A program made the position numbers and the translations under genes. DNA of 64,000 nucleotides from assembly GCF_036850765.1 (NCBI RefSeq), contig NC_089490.1, positions 105,828,574-105,892,573 on the forward strand, read 5' to 3'. The notes below the pieces were generated by a model. That model was not told the DNA's origin. It ran no database searches and worked only from the letters and a program-made list of their open reading frames with translations. Shown piece by piece: positions 43,485 through 55,047 of this stretch (positions within the stretch are counted from its first letter, which is position 1; each line of letters begins with the position of its first letter). The stretch is from Saccopteryx bilineata (Eukaryota > Chordata > Mammalia > Chiroptera > Emballonuridae).

Positions 43485-43670
43485 TTTTTTTAATTTTTAA
43501 TTTTTATTTTATTTATTCATTTTAGAAAGGAGAGAGAGATAGAGAAGGGGAGGAGGAGCAGGAAGCATCAACTCCCATATGTGCCCTGACCAGGCAAGCC
43601 CAAGGTTTCGAACCAGCGACCTCAGCATTTCCAGGTCGATGCTTTATCCACTGCGCCACCACAGGTCAGG
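43485..43670 (-). mobile_element. bat SINE (type B), reverse, perfect 13-bp TSD
   Basis: The reversed copy has gaagcatcaactcccatatg, gtgccctgaccaggcaagcc, gtttcgaaccagcgacctca and gcgccaccacaggtcagg. The 13-bp ctgcctttctaat lies at 43472-43484 and 43671-43683. Confidence 0.95.
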
Positions 43671-43683
43671 CTGCCTTTCTAAT

Positions 43684-45651
43684 AAGCTCTCAGGTACAGC
43701 AGAGCCTCGCTGATCACACGGAGTGGCAGGTAACAGGATGTCCGCCCTTGGCCTCACTTCAGGGGCTGAACTGAATTCTTAGAAGAGGAGTCTTGCCCCC
43801 AAAGAGACTCAGGCCTCAGGATGAATTTCATCTTTTAGGGGAGCAGGGAACCAATGTGATACTTGAGTTGACTACTGATGAACACAGTGAAATTAAAGCA
43901 GACGTTTTTTAATTGGTTTCTCCTCTCCATGGAGGAGCTAGCCTTTTTTGTGAATACCTGCTACGTGAATTCGCTTTTTCTCCTGCCTCGTAGGACGCTG
44001 GATGGTTTTGGCTCCAAGGTCACTTTGGCTCTAAGAAGTACAGCTCTTCTAAGTCAGGAGCCATCTCGGCGTCAGCACGCTGCCATTCACTTGAATGCCC
44101 GGAGGAGCCCAAGGGTAGGAGAGAATGTCCAGGCTTACTCACATTTTCATGCTGCGTTTCCTTCGTTAGTTGTGTGGGTTCTGGGGTAGCCAGCTTCTTG
44201 GAGGCCCAGTCAGGGGACATTAAGGAGGTTGGTCAATTGCCTTTGTGCCAGATTCAGTTTGACTCTCCTAAAGTCCCCGAGAGGACTTTGCTCTCAGACC
44301 TAGAAGGTCTGCACATCGTGCTCTGGGATCCACTCGGGAGGGTCCTGAGCAGATGTACCGTCACAGTTATTAACCTACCCGGAGCTTGGCCTTCGCCCTG
44401 CGTGTGGTGGCTCATGGGGAGAGAGTGGAGACCAGAAAATCGTTTGTGTGTCACTTGTAGGAAAGGCAGTTCTGGTAATGAGACAAGGTTTGAGGAGGAT
44501 GGGGAAAGTGATTCTCACCAACCCTTTCATTCCTTCACTACAAAAGAGCCAACCTAAAGTCTCTCGAGCTGCATGATGAATGTCACATCCACCAGGTGGG
44601 GGAGGGTGGGGAGGGTTTATTTCTGTATCTGTGATCTGATATTGATTTGTCTTAAACAAAAGAAGCAATTTACTGTGTAACTCTGAGGTTTATGGTGTTT
44701 CTACTAAGTCCTTTCATCTTCTGGTTTTTGTTTTTCTCTTTCATCTTTTGAAAGGCGGTGTTATGCATTTGAATAGGAACTGTTGTTTTCTGCAGAAAAT
44801 TTTTTTTAATGCTTTCTTCTCTCTTCAATTGAATTAGAGTTGGAGCTAATATCATAAGGAGATTTGAGGCCCAATGCTGCAAATCTGAGGTTCCCTCCCT
44901 CCCTGCCTCCCACCCTCCCTCCCTGCCTCTCCCTGTGTTTGTATGACGTATGGACACTCTATCAATTACAGGCTTCCTTTAAGGAATTTCCAGGAAGCCC
45001 TCTCACCATGAGGGTACAAATTAATGTTTTTCCACTTTAATTACAGCAGTTTGGAAAGGAAGCACCTTTCAGACCATTATCTAAAGCCAACTTCCTTTGA
45101 AATTAGAGGGGGGCACTGTACTTGATGGAAATCTGCCCAGTGTGCTAAAAATCACCCGTGCCCAGGGGCCGCCCTGCAGTGCGTTTTGCCATCAGAGCAG
45201 AGGTTTGTTTTCGCGGAGGCTGTGGTGAGCATAGTGGTAGGAAAGCGAGGGGAACCCTTCTCTCCTAAGGCTGTCATCATACTTGTTCAATTCCAGCTCC
45301 CTCTTTCGCAGCCACCTCACTGCCTTCCAGTGAAGTGACCCCAAGGAGCCCATTATTACAGTCCTGACCTGATGGGTAATTTCTGGATATGAGGTTTGAT
45401 TTGACACCAGCCTTCTGCGTGATTGCGTGTTGGACATGCTTGCCTCAGGTGGATATTTCCATTCATCGGAGGCTGCAGCGGGGAAACGTGGTTGCAGCGG
45501 GGTTTGCCAAGACACGAAGATTCCCTGTCCCTGGACCGGGACAGCTGTTCAGAAAACCCTGTTGGCAAAGCCTTTGCAGTGGTTGCATTGAACTGTCTCC
45601 TGCAGGTGCAGGGTTGGTTCTTAAAGGACTAGTTGGGATTTCCTGGGAAGC

Positions 45652-45654
<3 letters not shown>
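43684..45654. other. Long unassigned interval
   Basis: No gene is recognised. Frames at 43878-44189, 44174-44557 and 45192-45568 overlap others and have no domain. A C-rich ccctccctccctgcctccca stretch lies near 44894. Confidence 0.4.

Positions 45655-45691
<37 letters not shown>
45655..45691. repeat. (GT)n microsatellite
   Basis: About 18 uninterrupted GT dinucleotides. The cysteine/valine-rich frame at 45389-45787 passes through it. Confidence 0.97.
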
Positions 45692-45693
<2 letters not shown>

Positions 45694-46884
45694 AGGAGGC
45701 TCTGCTGTACAGAGAAGGGGACGTCACAGGGGTGCAGGAGCTCACTCCGCCTTAGCTGTCATTCCTAGCTGTGAGCACCAGAACTGAACAAGCGTGCAGG
45801 GCTGCCATTGGGGTCACCTGTCTGCACAGCCACGCAGCAGGCAGTAAAGGATGAGCTAGCAAGCAAACTGTTATGGCTGGTCAGCCCTCAGGGGAGTCTC
45901 TGCCCTGCTGTTCAGCATCAGTTTCATCTGTCAAATGGGTCTAATAATATCTGCTCTGCTTATTTCACATGGCCTTACACATCCTGTAAAATAACAGACA
46001 AGGCAATAAAGGCATAGGTATGGGTCCATTTAGTGAGAGGCAGTATAGCTTCACAGTTCGTGATTAGTTAGCAGGGCAGGCATAATGGTTATAGTCGCTA
46101 GTCGTAAGAAAGGCTAGCTAGTACACGGCTAGTATTTATACTACTGCTGCTACTTGGCCAATTGCTTTTTTTTCTTTTCTTCTTTTTTACTCTGGGTTTA
46201 CTATAGGACAGATGGTGCCATCGCCTGAAATTCCAAAGCATTTGTTGAAGAAGATTCTTAGGATGAACTCATTTTGTTCAGTTATAGGATCTCTTTCTTG
46301 GGGAGCGAGCCCGGCGGCAGACAGGGTAAGCTTGGTGCATCCAGCCAGCTCCGTGAAGTGTTCTGTGGGTGGAGTTGCTAAGTCTCTCGGTGCTCTGAGC
46401 ATCGGAAGGAGAGGCTTGCATTCCCATGTGAGCCCCCTGACCTTTGCTTGTCTATGCTCAGGAAGCCGGATAATCCATGGCCCTTCTGTTTTCTGGTCTC
46501 AGAGGCCTTTTGCTTTGAGGTCGAGTGTCTGATATTCCTTTGGAATATGTGAACCGAGGGGGAAAGAACGGGACACATTCTGAATCTCACTGGTGGACTC
46601 TTTTCATCTGTTTAAGGGAATCCCAACATGACTTAATTAGACATGTCTTTTGCCCCCAGCTGCTTTAATTAAATATAATAATAGTGATGATGATAATAGT
46701 TGACCTCAGTATCTCCAGCTTCCTGTGCTCATGTACAATGACTTGGCAATCTTTTCTGTGGTCAGCAGGGTCTTGGAAATCTCCCCGCAGACGCTGGCCT
46801 GCCTGCCCGGTTGATGTGGAGGGTCTAGGTTTTGAATACTGTCAGGGCTGGCAGGGGGTTCAAAGGTGGTCTCGGTGCCTTTCT
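45692..46884. other. Unassigned, with a weak MIR trace
   Basis: A weak forward MIR trace lies at 45890-45990 (agcatcagtttcatctgtca, aatgggtctaataatatctg). No gene is recognised. Block 46620-46700 is AT-rich (ttaattagacatgtc, gctttaattaaatataa). Confidence 0.4.
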
Positions 46885-46985
46885 GTGTTTTAGTGATGTG
46901 ACTCACCCAAGAACACAGTGAGTTAGTGGGACCACTACATAGAAACCCGCATCTCCTAACTGCTTCTAGCTCAGGCCTAATTCCG
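46885..46985 (-). mobile_element. MIR fragment, reverse
   Basis: The phrases tgatgtgactcacccaagaa, cacagtgagttagtgggacc and agaaacccgcatctcctaac follow the reversed MIR middle. It is included in the longest frame of the window (minus strand 46706-47230), which argues against that frame being a gene. Confidence 0.55.
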
Positions 46986-47472
46986 GAAAAGCAGTTCTGT
47001 CCCAGAGTGTCCTGGGCAGAGATGATCTCCTGGATGGAAGTGTCCTGCGTGAGGGTGTCTGGCCCTTGGTGGGGGGAGTCCTGGGTGAGTCTTTGGTTCC
47101 ATGGACACTGAAGGAAGTGGATCTGGGTCCTTTCTGCTGTCTGATTGACATGGGCCTCTCCCTCTCCTGGCCCGGCGAATTGGATCCCGTCTCCCTGCAA
47201 GTGAGCATTTTCTGCCTTATCCCCTCTCATGGCTGCGGCACAGGACCCCCCAGCTCCAGCCAGTGGAGCTGCCGGTAAACTTGTTTGGCTTAATTCCTGC
47301 TTGGTGGTGAAATCCCAGACAAGATCTTAGTACTCTCCCTACGCACAGGAAGTGTGGCTCTGCTGGAGCTTATAAAATTGGGGTGTCTGTCTCCACTCTC
47401 ATTTCTTTCCCAGTTGTATTTATCAATAACAGGAAATTCAGTCAGGATGCTCCTTGAACCAGTGCCAGCCTC
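46986..47472. other. Unassigned sequence
   Basis: Nothing identified beyond overlapping non-domain frames. Confidence 0.35.
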
Positions 47473-47484
47473 TCAGATACATTT

Positions 47485-47658
47485 TAAAAAAAGATTTTTA
47501 TTTATTCATTTTAGAGATTAGACAAAGAGAGAGAAGGAGGGAGGAGCAGGAAGCATCAACTCCCCTATGTGCCTTGACCAGGCAAGCCCAGAGTTTCGAA
47601 CCGGCGATCTCAGTGTTCTCGATCGACACTTGATCCACTGCGCCACCACAGGTCAGGC
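47485..47658 (-). mobile_element. bat SINE (type B), reverse
   Basis: The copy has gcaggaagcatcaactcccc, tatgtgccttgaccaggcaa, gtttcgaaccggcgatctca and gcgccaccacaggtcaggc. The TSD is tcagatacattt at 47473-47484 and tcaaatacattt at 47659-47670. Confidence 0.93.
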
Positions 47659-47769
47659 TCAAATACATTTCTGGCCCCTGTGTTTAGTACTCGTTTGGGT
47701 GCTCTTCCTCAGACGAGAGTTTTTTTTGTGCACTGCAGGAGCACAGAGTGGGCTTTCCCGGTAAAGCCT

Positions 47770-47945
47770 GCGAGTTCAAACCCCCTGGGCAGATCGGTCT
47801 ATCTCACCAGGCCCAGGTTTTTTATATCTGTAAATGGGTAATGCGCCGACCTTGAAGATGATGTAAGGATGACATGAGATTGTGTTGTGTGTGGAATAAG
47901 CCTCCCTGAGCGCTTGGTACTTGGTGCCTACATGTCAAGGTGGGT
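47770..47945 (+). mobile_element. MIR fragment, forward
   Basis: The phrases atatctgtaaatgggtaatg, gatgatgtaaggatgacatg and agcgcttggtacttggtgcc follow the MIR 3' half. Confidence 0.6.
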
Positions 47946-48532
47946 GCTGCTCACACAGCCTGGGCCCTGGGATGACCTGCGTGGGTGTGTCGCCGGGGTT
48001 CCCCAGCAGGCTGGTCATCAGGACTGCGGGTTGGGGCGGCACTTTAAAACGCCAGTACCGCCAGCCTCAGATACCTGCATCCCCCTCCACTCATTCAGTT
48101 CTCCAGAGGTGGGTCCAGCGTCCCCATCATTTTAAAAGACTCCCTAATGCTTCCTCTGATCCCCTGGAGCTATGTTTGGGAACCTTTGCAGGAGGGGTTT
48201 TTGTCTTTCCTAATCATCTTTGGTGGTGTGGTACAAATGAGTTGAGGATTTAAATATTCGGGCCATTTTTTCTCACGCTTGATTTGGACTCTGTTCCCAC
48301 AAGCCCGTTAGTTCTCTGTGGCGGGACAGCTGAAGTGGGAAATGGGACCATTAAGAAGTTGTCTGGTGAGAGAGGCTGTGATGCTTCACTAATTAGAAAT
48401 GGATACTTTGCTCCATAAAAAAGGGACTTCTTATTACTAAGGACAACTGGGTTATCTCTGTTCAAGTGCCACTGGGTTTATTTCCTAGACACAGAGATTT
48501 GTTTCTGAGATAGCTTTCAGATGGAGCGCTGA
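47946..48532. other. Unassigned sequence
   Basis: No gene or confident repeat is recognised. Confidence 0.4.
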
Positions 48533-48545
48533 GAGCTAGCATTTT

Positions 48546-48736
48546 CTTTTCTTTTTCCTCCTTTAAAGATTTTATTTATTTACTTTAAAGAGGAGAGAGA
48601 TGAGAGATAAGGGGTGAGGAGCAGGAAGCATCAACTCCCATATGTGCCTTGACTAGGCAAGCCCAGGGTTTTGAACCTGTGACCTCAGCATTCCATGTTG
48701 ATACTTTGTCTACTGCGCCACCACAGGTCAGGCCAA
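48546..48736 (-). mobile_element. bat SINE (type B), reverse
   Basis: The copy has agattttatttatttacttt, gcaggaagcatcaactccca, gggttttgaacctgtgacct and gcgccaccacaggtcaggcc. The TSD is gagctagcatttt at 48533-48545 and gagcttgcatttt at 48737-48749. Confidence 0.93.
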
Positions 48737-48749
48737 GAGCTTGCATTTT

Positions 48750-50029
48750 TATACCTGTTTTCAGATGGGTGTGTGGGATTTCTTTTCTCTTGCTCCCCCC
48801 CCCCCCCCAGCTCCTTCCCTCCCTCTTCTGCGCCTTGGGACTGGGAGAACTCTATCTGACCATTTGTGGAGAAGCTTGGTGTTTGTGGGGTCAGGGAAAC
48901 CAGCTTCAGTTCTGGCTCCAATTTTTTTTTTGGCTCCAACCTTGAAGTGGCTGGACATTTCATAAGATGGTAACTGTTCCCAGCTGGGAACTTATCTGGG
49001 TACAACCTGGCACTCAGCGTGAGGCCTGAAATGTTTCTTTTGAGCAATGAGAAATGTATCAGGCGAGGATGGAGAAATGTGTCCCTTTCCACTTCCTGGG
49101 CCTGTGACCTGAAACAAGTCATTGAACCTCAGGGAGTGAGCCTTGCTTCCCTTAATGGTTAAATGGGGCATTCACATTGCCTTTCCTTAGCTTTCCTTGT
49201 TGAAATGTCATTTTGTGTAAAAATGCTTTGTAAAAACCACAGAGCCCTGTCACCTTATAAGGAATATTTTGTTGTAATAGTATTTTTGCTGGTTATTTAC
49301 CTGTTATTTCTCTCTATGTTTAACATGGCAAATTGTATGTCAGTTTCTTTTTTTTCTTGTCCTTTCCTTTTTCTTTTCTTTTCTTTCTTTCTTTTTGGCT
49401 CCTCAGTGGCCTGGGAACCCTACAGCACCCCACCCCCCCAGGACTGTCTTTGTAAACCCACCCCTTGTGCTGTGTTTGTTGGGTGGGGAAGGAAGGGAAG
49501 ACAGACTCCAGCCCCAAGCTGCTCTGACCTGGGGCTGCACTGTTCACACAAGCCAGAGAATTATTTTTTTTCTTTGCTCCTCAGTTAGAACCAAATGGCT
49601 CTACCGAAGGACTTGTTTATGTAGTCATTACTAACCCAAAGTGTCCTTCTGGTGAAGGACCCTATGATATAGCAACTGAAGAATGGGAAGGACACACAGA
49701 GAAGATCACAGATATATTTTGGTGCCAACAAATGGGGCTGCCTTCCAGAAAAATCATTTGCATTCAGCACATATTGAAGTGGGCAGTTATTGAGTGTGTA
49801 GTTGCTGGCACCTGTCTGCCTGTCCTTGGGAAAGGTCATAGTTCAGTAGCAGCCCACATGTGGCCCTGTCGTCACTGAGGCAGTGGGTTCTGCTGCTAGG
49901 TCATGCATTTATCTGATTCCAGGGTGGACTGTCCAGAAAACAATCTTAGCATTAGAAACATTTAGGGACAAATTGCCTTATAGATAATTGTAGTATTTTA
50001 ACCGTTGGTATAAACATCCCTACATCATT
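48750..50029. other. Unassigned, with pyrimidine-rich runs
   Basis: A C-run lies at 48796-48809. A TC-rich stretch lies at 49345-49398. A weak forward MIR trace lies at 49090-49170 (cctgtgacctgaaacaagtc, attgaacctcaggg). No gene is recognised. Confidence 0.4.
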
Positions 50030-50067
50030 CCATCCATCCATCCATCCATCCATCCATCCATCCATCC
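50030..50067. repeat. (CATC)n microsatellite
   Basis: About nine tandem catc units, followed by an ancient repeat trace (ctactatgtgccagttttgt). Confidence 0.95.
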
Positions 50068-50654
50068 GTCATCTTCTATTTGGCAAATGATTATTAAGCA
50101 TCTACTATGTGCCAGTTTTGTGCTATGCTCTAGGGATAAAAAAGTCAAATAAGACTGGATCCCTGTCCTTAATAAACCTACTGTCTAAGATGCAGGATGT
50201 TTTCCTAAATTTTAAGTCAACTTCTTACTCGATACCTACCTATTTTTATTTTGTTTTGGTTCTCATCTCTTTAGAACAAAGCACAGCGTGTGACCATTTT
50301 GATATTTTCACTTGTTTTTATAAACCCAAGTTCTAGAGTTGGATTTCAGGATTAGCATGACTCTAAGCACAGGGTAAGTGCTTGTATAATCAAACAGGGA
50401 AAGAGAGATGAAATCATGATCCTGAAAAAAAGATAAAATCTATGACTGCAAAAGTGTGTTAAGGTATCCAGCAGAATTCTTACAAGCTGGGTTTTTTTTA
50501 AGCCTCATGGTGTATAATATTCAAAATTCCTTTTTGACCCTTGGGTATTTTAAAGTGCAAAACACCCTCTAAATATATTATACTTGCAGGCTGGTTGGGA
50601 GGCAGAGAGCTTTGTTTTTCAAATTAGCACAGGGGCAGAATTAAGATGAGTGGT
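50068..50654. other. Ancient repeat trace and unassigned DNA
   Basis: The part 50085-50200 (aagcatctactatgtgccag, actggatccctgtccttaat, aaacctactgtctaag) belongs to the same ancient repeat group as 41240-41430. The remainder is unassigned. Confidence 0.4.
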
Positions 50655-50915
50655 TAAAGAGCATGGGTTTGGGGTCTGACAGAACTAGGTTTGGATTTTC
50701 ATTTTGTCACTCTCTACCTGTGTGACCTTGGGCAAGGCACTTAACCTCTCTGAGCCTCAGTCTTCCTCTTTGTAAAATGGGGGTAGTGAGACAGTATTCA
50801 CCTGGAAGAATGATTATGATGAGGAAGGGATATCAGAGATTTGCAAAGTGCTTCATATGCAGTCCTTGGCATGTAGTTCCTGTGCTGTGAAATCTAGCTG
50901 TTTTGATTTTTATTA
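50655..50915 (+). mobile_element. Near-complete MIR SINE, forward
   Basis: The copy runs from taaagagcatgggtttgggg through acctgtgtgaccttgggcaa, ggcacttaacctctctgagc, ctcagtcttcctctttgtaa, aatgggggtagtgag to gcaaagtgcttcatatgcag and ccttggcatgtag. It is the best-preserved MIR here. Confidence 0.9.
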
Positions 50916-52261
50916 GGAGCAAAGGAATTGGATGGTGCCAAAAAAGGGAAAAAAAATCTTGGCAACTGGAAGGTTCAGTGGTGGAAACGAGCTGGTGATG
51001 CACAATTAGTAATCCCCCAGAAGAACAAGTGCTTCTCGTAGAGTCTTCCTTTCATCTCTGCTTTGATGCGGATGAACGGGGACCAGGCTGTTTTTGCAGC
51101 TGAGGGGTGCTGAGTGTTTGTGTCTGTGGAGAGGTAGGAGGAGAGTTTTAAACCTATAAGCAAAGTCATAGATTTTCACCTAACAAGCCTGACTCTTAGC
51201 ACATCATTCCTGCAGGCCTGCCATTCAGGAGAAAATCTGACCCTGAAATTAATTTCAACAAATCCAAAAGGCAATTGGTCCTTGTAGTTGACATTATATA
51301 TATATATTTTAAAGGGTGGGCCAGCAAGTTGGATTTTATGATAACACTTGAGGCATAGAGTTCAGTGTAGTGGGAATTATTTTCACAAAAGGATTTTTTT
51401 TTTTAAGAGAGTTTTTCTTTTTTTTTTTCCTTTTTCTTTTTTTTCTTGTAAGGTAGTTCTATATACTGTTTATAGAGGCCTTGATCCTTTTTAAACTTAA
51501 GGGGCACAGTTGGCCTCCATGGTAATAAATTGAGAGCCATATGGGGGCTTAGGGACACTGAATTTATGTGCTTGACTCCTTCCTCCAATTCAGCTGGCTA
51601 CTTCCTGGGATGGTGTACTTGATTGATGATTTTTATGGTATTCTGTGCTGCAGGGATGTCTTTTGAAGTTTCTCCTGCAGGGTCCTGAGGTTTGCCCCTG
51701 TGAGGTGTTAATAGGCTTCCTGCTGGGGCTTTATTTGTGAGGGGCGCTTGTTAGCAGAGCCTTGATGGGCCAGCGGGGACACCAGTGCTCTTGTTCTTCT
51801 CCTGGAAGGTTGCCTCTCAGACCTCGGGTCCTGGCCCCCTACGTGTGTTTGCAGTTCACTGCAGCACTGGCTTGATTCTTGTTCCTCAGGCCACCGCTTG
51901 TTTACCTTCTGGGGGTTCCTGGTCTGGGTCCACCAGGATTTTGGTGGTGGGTGATCAGGCCCATCCTGGGGAGATGCTGAGACAATGGTTCCAAGAATCC
52001 ACACTGACAAGTAGACTCCAGCCAGGGGATGGCAGGGATTTGCTGCGGCTAACCAGAGCTTGTGTCTTGAGAAGAAGAACCACCAAGCCCCCAAATGTGC
52101 CCAGGGTTGGTCGTTGCATTATCTCACCAGTGGCCTCCCTGCCTCCAGGCTCTCCCTTCCCAGATTCCATTCTCCTCACCACCACTGCTCGCTGCTCGCT
52201 GCTCGAGTGCTCTTTCTAAAGAAAGCCCATTCATGTCACTCTCCTCCATCCGGCAACAGGA
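50916..52261. other. Unassigned, with an L2-like trace near the right end
   Basis: A T-rich stretch lies at 51389-51447. A (TA) run lies at 51295-51308. An L2-like trace (gtggcctccctgcctccagg, attctcctcaccaccac) lies at 52115-52255. A 144-codon plus-strand and a 128-codon minus-strand frame overlap at 51708-52219 with no domain on either. Confidence 0.4.
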
Positions 52262-52650
52262 AAAATGGTGTGATGGGCTGAACTGGGACCTCCTCAAATT
52301 CCTATGCTGGAGTCCTAACCCCTGGGACCCCAGAAAGTGACTGTACTTGGAGAGAGAGTATGTAAAGAGGTGATCAAGATAAGAGGGTGGGTGGGGCTCA
52401 TCCAATCTGACTCTTTGTAAGAAGGGATGATGAGGACGCAAACATACTTGTGCACCGAGGAAAGACCATGTGCGGACAGGGGAAGGAGGCGGCCATCTGC
52501 TAGCCCAGGGGAGAGTCTCAGAAGAATCCAACCCTGCTGACGCTTCGATCTTGGGCTTTCAGCCTCCAGAACTGTGAGAAAATCAATTTCTGTTGTTTAA
52601 GCCCCCCGACCTGTGTTATTTTGTTATGGCAGCCCTAGCGAAGTCCTACA
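52262..52650 (+). mobile_element. MaLR-type LTR, forward
   Basis: The order aatggtgtgatgggctgaac, aattcctatgctggagtcct, aacccctgggaccccagaaa, tgactgtacttggagagaga, aagaggtgatcaagataaga, tgctgacgcttcgatcttgg, gggctttcagcctccagaac, tgtgagaaaatcaatttctg and gttatggcagccctagcgaa is a well-preserved MaLR LTR. It appears to sit in an L2 whose 3' part continues at 52655-52890 (ttccaggctaagttcaaggg). Confidence 0.8.
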
Positions 52651-52924
52651 CATGGCTACCTTTGACCTATGGGATATATATATTTCCAACCCCAAGGAAT
52701 ATTACAGGAGATCCCTTGTTCTCTGGCTTCTGTCTGCTTTCTCAGTTGGGGGCAGATGTTTCCTTCATTGCCTGATAAACTACAAATCCTTCCAGGCTAA
52801 GTTCAAGGGCCGCTTGTTCTCTGAGGCTCTCCTAGACCACCCCTTTCTGTCTGCCCTCCCGCCAGAACTTGGATCTTCCTCTGGATACTCCTGAAGGTTA
52901 CGCCAGAACCGGCTTTATGAATCA

Positions 52925-54130
52925 TCCTGTGGCAGGCAGTTCGACAGACACGAGCAGAGCAAGGACTACAGGCCAGGCACAGAAGGCCACCAGGTGCCTA
53001 GCAACAGGCAAAACTGGGAAAACAAGGACCTCACCCCCAGGGTGACCTTTCCTCCCTTCGCTGGTCATGCAGTTTAGATCCCCTCATTTCATATTGTTGG
53101 TCATGGGATTCGGACCCTCCCTTGACCTTTCCTGCCCTGGCATGTTGCTTGTCATGTGGTTTTAGACACCCCTTAGAGGAGGAACAGACAAGAAAGCCAG
53201 AGAATAGGCCTTCAGCATTAACCCCTAGAGCAGGGGTCCCCAAACTTTTTACACAGGGGGCCAGTTCACTGTCCCTCAGACCGTTGAAGGGCCAGACTAT
53301 AAGAAAAAACTATGAACAAATCCCTATGCACACTGCACATATCTTATTTTAAAGCAAAAAACCAAAACGGGAACAAATACAATATTTAAAATGAAGAACA
53401 AGTAAATTTAAATCAACAAACTGACCAGTATTTCAATGGGAACTATGGGCCTGCTTTTGGCTAATGAGATAGTCAATGTGCTCCTCTCACTGACCACCAA
53501 TGAAAGAGGTGCCCCTTCCGGGAGTGCGGCAGGGGGCTGGATAAATGGCCTCAGGGGGCCGCATGTGGCCCGCGGGCCATAGTTTGGGGACCCTTGCCCT
53601 AGAGGTAACGTCTAGGCCTCAGTTGTGTTTCAGCTACAGGCCCAGAAAAGCAGCAAAACCAGATAGCAACTCCACAGCTGGCCTCCGGACCAGCTGCATT
53701 GACTAATGACACCCTGACTTGGCGCTGAACAGGCAATGAAGGTCGAAATCCTAAATGGCGCACCTGCAGAGCTAATGAATATTCTATTGAGATCCTCCCC
53801 GGGACCTCCTCTAAAATCCCCACCCTTACAATCCCTTAGGACTGAGGTCCCAGGGTGCTCTCCCTTCCAGGAGCACACCAGTACCTTCCTTTCCACTCCT
53901 CCTTCCCCTCTCTTTCCTCTCCTCAGGCATGTTTTCTTTGCTTTTCTTTTTCTCCTAAGCCTAAGGGACCCCACAAGACTTGCAACCAGGGGAGCAACGG
54001 GCAGCAGCAGGTCATCCTGGGGCCAACTCCCTGAACCTGTCTCCAAGGCCCCTTTCCTCTGACTTTCTTCCTGCACGGCCAATAAGTTCTTCTTTTGCTC
54101 TCCGCACTTTGTCTTTTGATTGAATTCTTT
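52925..54130 (+). mobile_element. Possible solo ERV LTR, split by a hAT
   Basis: The start tgtggcaggcagttcgacag could be an LTR 5' end. The right part has a gammaretrovirus-like LTR texture: ctgcagagctaatgaatatt, a TATA-like ctctaaaatcccc, pyrimidine-rich DNA, and gccaataagttcttcttttg then cactttgtcttttgattgaa near the end. Ends, TSD and internal viral genes are not seen. The hAT at 53231-53596 lies inside. It is old, lacks any gag, pol or env, and the call is uncertain. Confidence 0.35.
53231..53596. mobile_element. 366-bp non-autonomous hAT with perfect 8-bp TSD
   Basis: The left terminus caggggtccccaaac pairs with the right terminus gtttggggacccttg, one mismatch in 15. Next to the right end is catgtggcccgcgggcc, and aaagaggtgccccttccggg lies inside. 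The 8-bp ccctagag lies at 53223-53230 and 53597-53604. It has no coding sequence. The element resembles a hAT family spread widely among mammals and reptiles (OposCharlie-like by memory, unverified). Confidence 0.96.
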
Positions 54131-54439
54131 ATCTCCAGAAGATAAGATGTGAGAGGTCTCATCGCTCCTCCTTGTAACAATCCTATCATTATTGGTTCTT
54201 TTGTCTCTTTCCTATGTGTGCTTTGCAACCTTGGGGATAGGGATATTGTTCCTCTTGCTCTCTAGCACTTAGTTCTTGTTCTCGGAGCCTGGTAGTTAGT
54301 CAGTGTGTACGGAATTGGTTAAGACTTACTCTTTCCTGTTCTCTTTCTTTAGGATTGCACCCCCAATTCTGTGCTCTATTACAGGAGATGACGAACCTTG
54401 ATTCCCCATAGGGAGTTAATAGCTCCACACAGGTATATC
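54131..54439. other. Unassigned sequence
   Basis: Nothing is recognised; the first part might still be LTR-derived. Confidence 0.3.
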
Positions 54440-54560
54440 CCCAGGTGACAATGATAACAGGTGATAATGATAGTGCCAGAAGTTGTAGGTAGTATTTATC
54501 GAGCACATTCTATATGCCAAATGAGCATGTAGCTTACTTAATCGCAATATGCTTTCACGG
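54440..54560 (-). mobile_element. MIR fragment, reverse
   Basis: The phrases gtagtatttatcgagcacat, tctatatgccaaatgagca and cttacttaatcgcaatatgc follow the reversed MIR 3' part. Confidence 0.5.
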
Positions 54561-54697
54561 AAACATATCTTCAAATAAACTTTAGCCAAATTTCCCTAGA
54601 AGATGACGTAGCCTTAGCTGGGATCAAGAAGAACTGGAAGTGGAAGCCTTCTTTATTCCAGGTTTTTTCCCACAGGCCAATACCCAAAGCTGATGCT

Positions 54698-54699
<2 letters not shown>
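54561..54699. other. Unassigned sequence
   Basis: Nothing identified. Confidence 0.3.
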
Positions 54700-54745
<46 letters not shown>

Positions 54746-55047
54746 TCAGAGACAGAGAGAAGGACAGATAGGGACAGACAGACAGGAAGGGAGAGAGATA
54801 ATAAGCATCAGTTCTTCATTGCGGCTCCTTAGTTGTTCATTGATTGCTTTCTCATATGTTCCTTGACTAGGTGCTACAGCAGACCGAATAACCCCTTGCT
54901 CAAGCCAGCGACCTTGGGCTCAAGCTGGTGAGCTTTTTGCTCAAACCAAATGAGCCCACACTCAAGCTGGCATCCTTGGGGCTTCGAGCCTGGGTCCTCC
55001 ACTTCCCAGTTCGGTGCTCTATCCGCTGTGCCATCACCTGGTCAGGC
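54700..55047 (-). mobile_element. bat SINE (type C) with a GT-repeat tail, reverse
   Basis: In reverse: a (GT)n array at about 54700-54745 sits where the poly-A tail should be. Then come gtcagagacagagagaagga, attgcggctccttagttgtt, tttctcatatgttccttgac, gctcaagctggtgagctttt and gtgccatcacctggtcaggc. Flanking gctggtgt and gcaggtgt may be a damaged TSD. Confidence 0.88.

Noticed and set aside
45389..45787. 132-codon cysteine/valine-rich frame
   Set aside because: It passes through the GT microsatellite at 45655-45691, which supplies the Cys/Val run.
46706..47230. 174-codon minus-strand open frame, the longest in the window
   Set aside because: It has no recognisable domain, runs through a MIR fragment at 46885-46985, and overlaps open frames on the other strand. 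Length is within chance for 64 kb of moderately GC-rich DNA.
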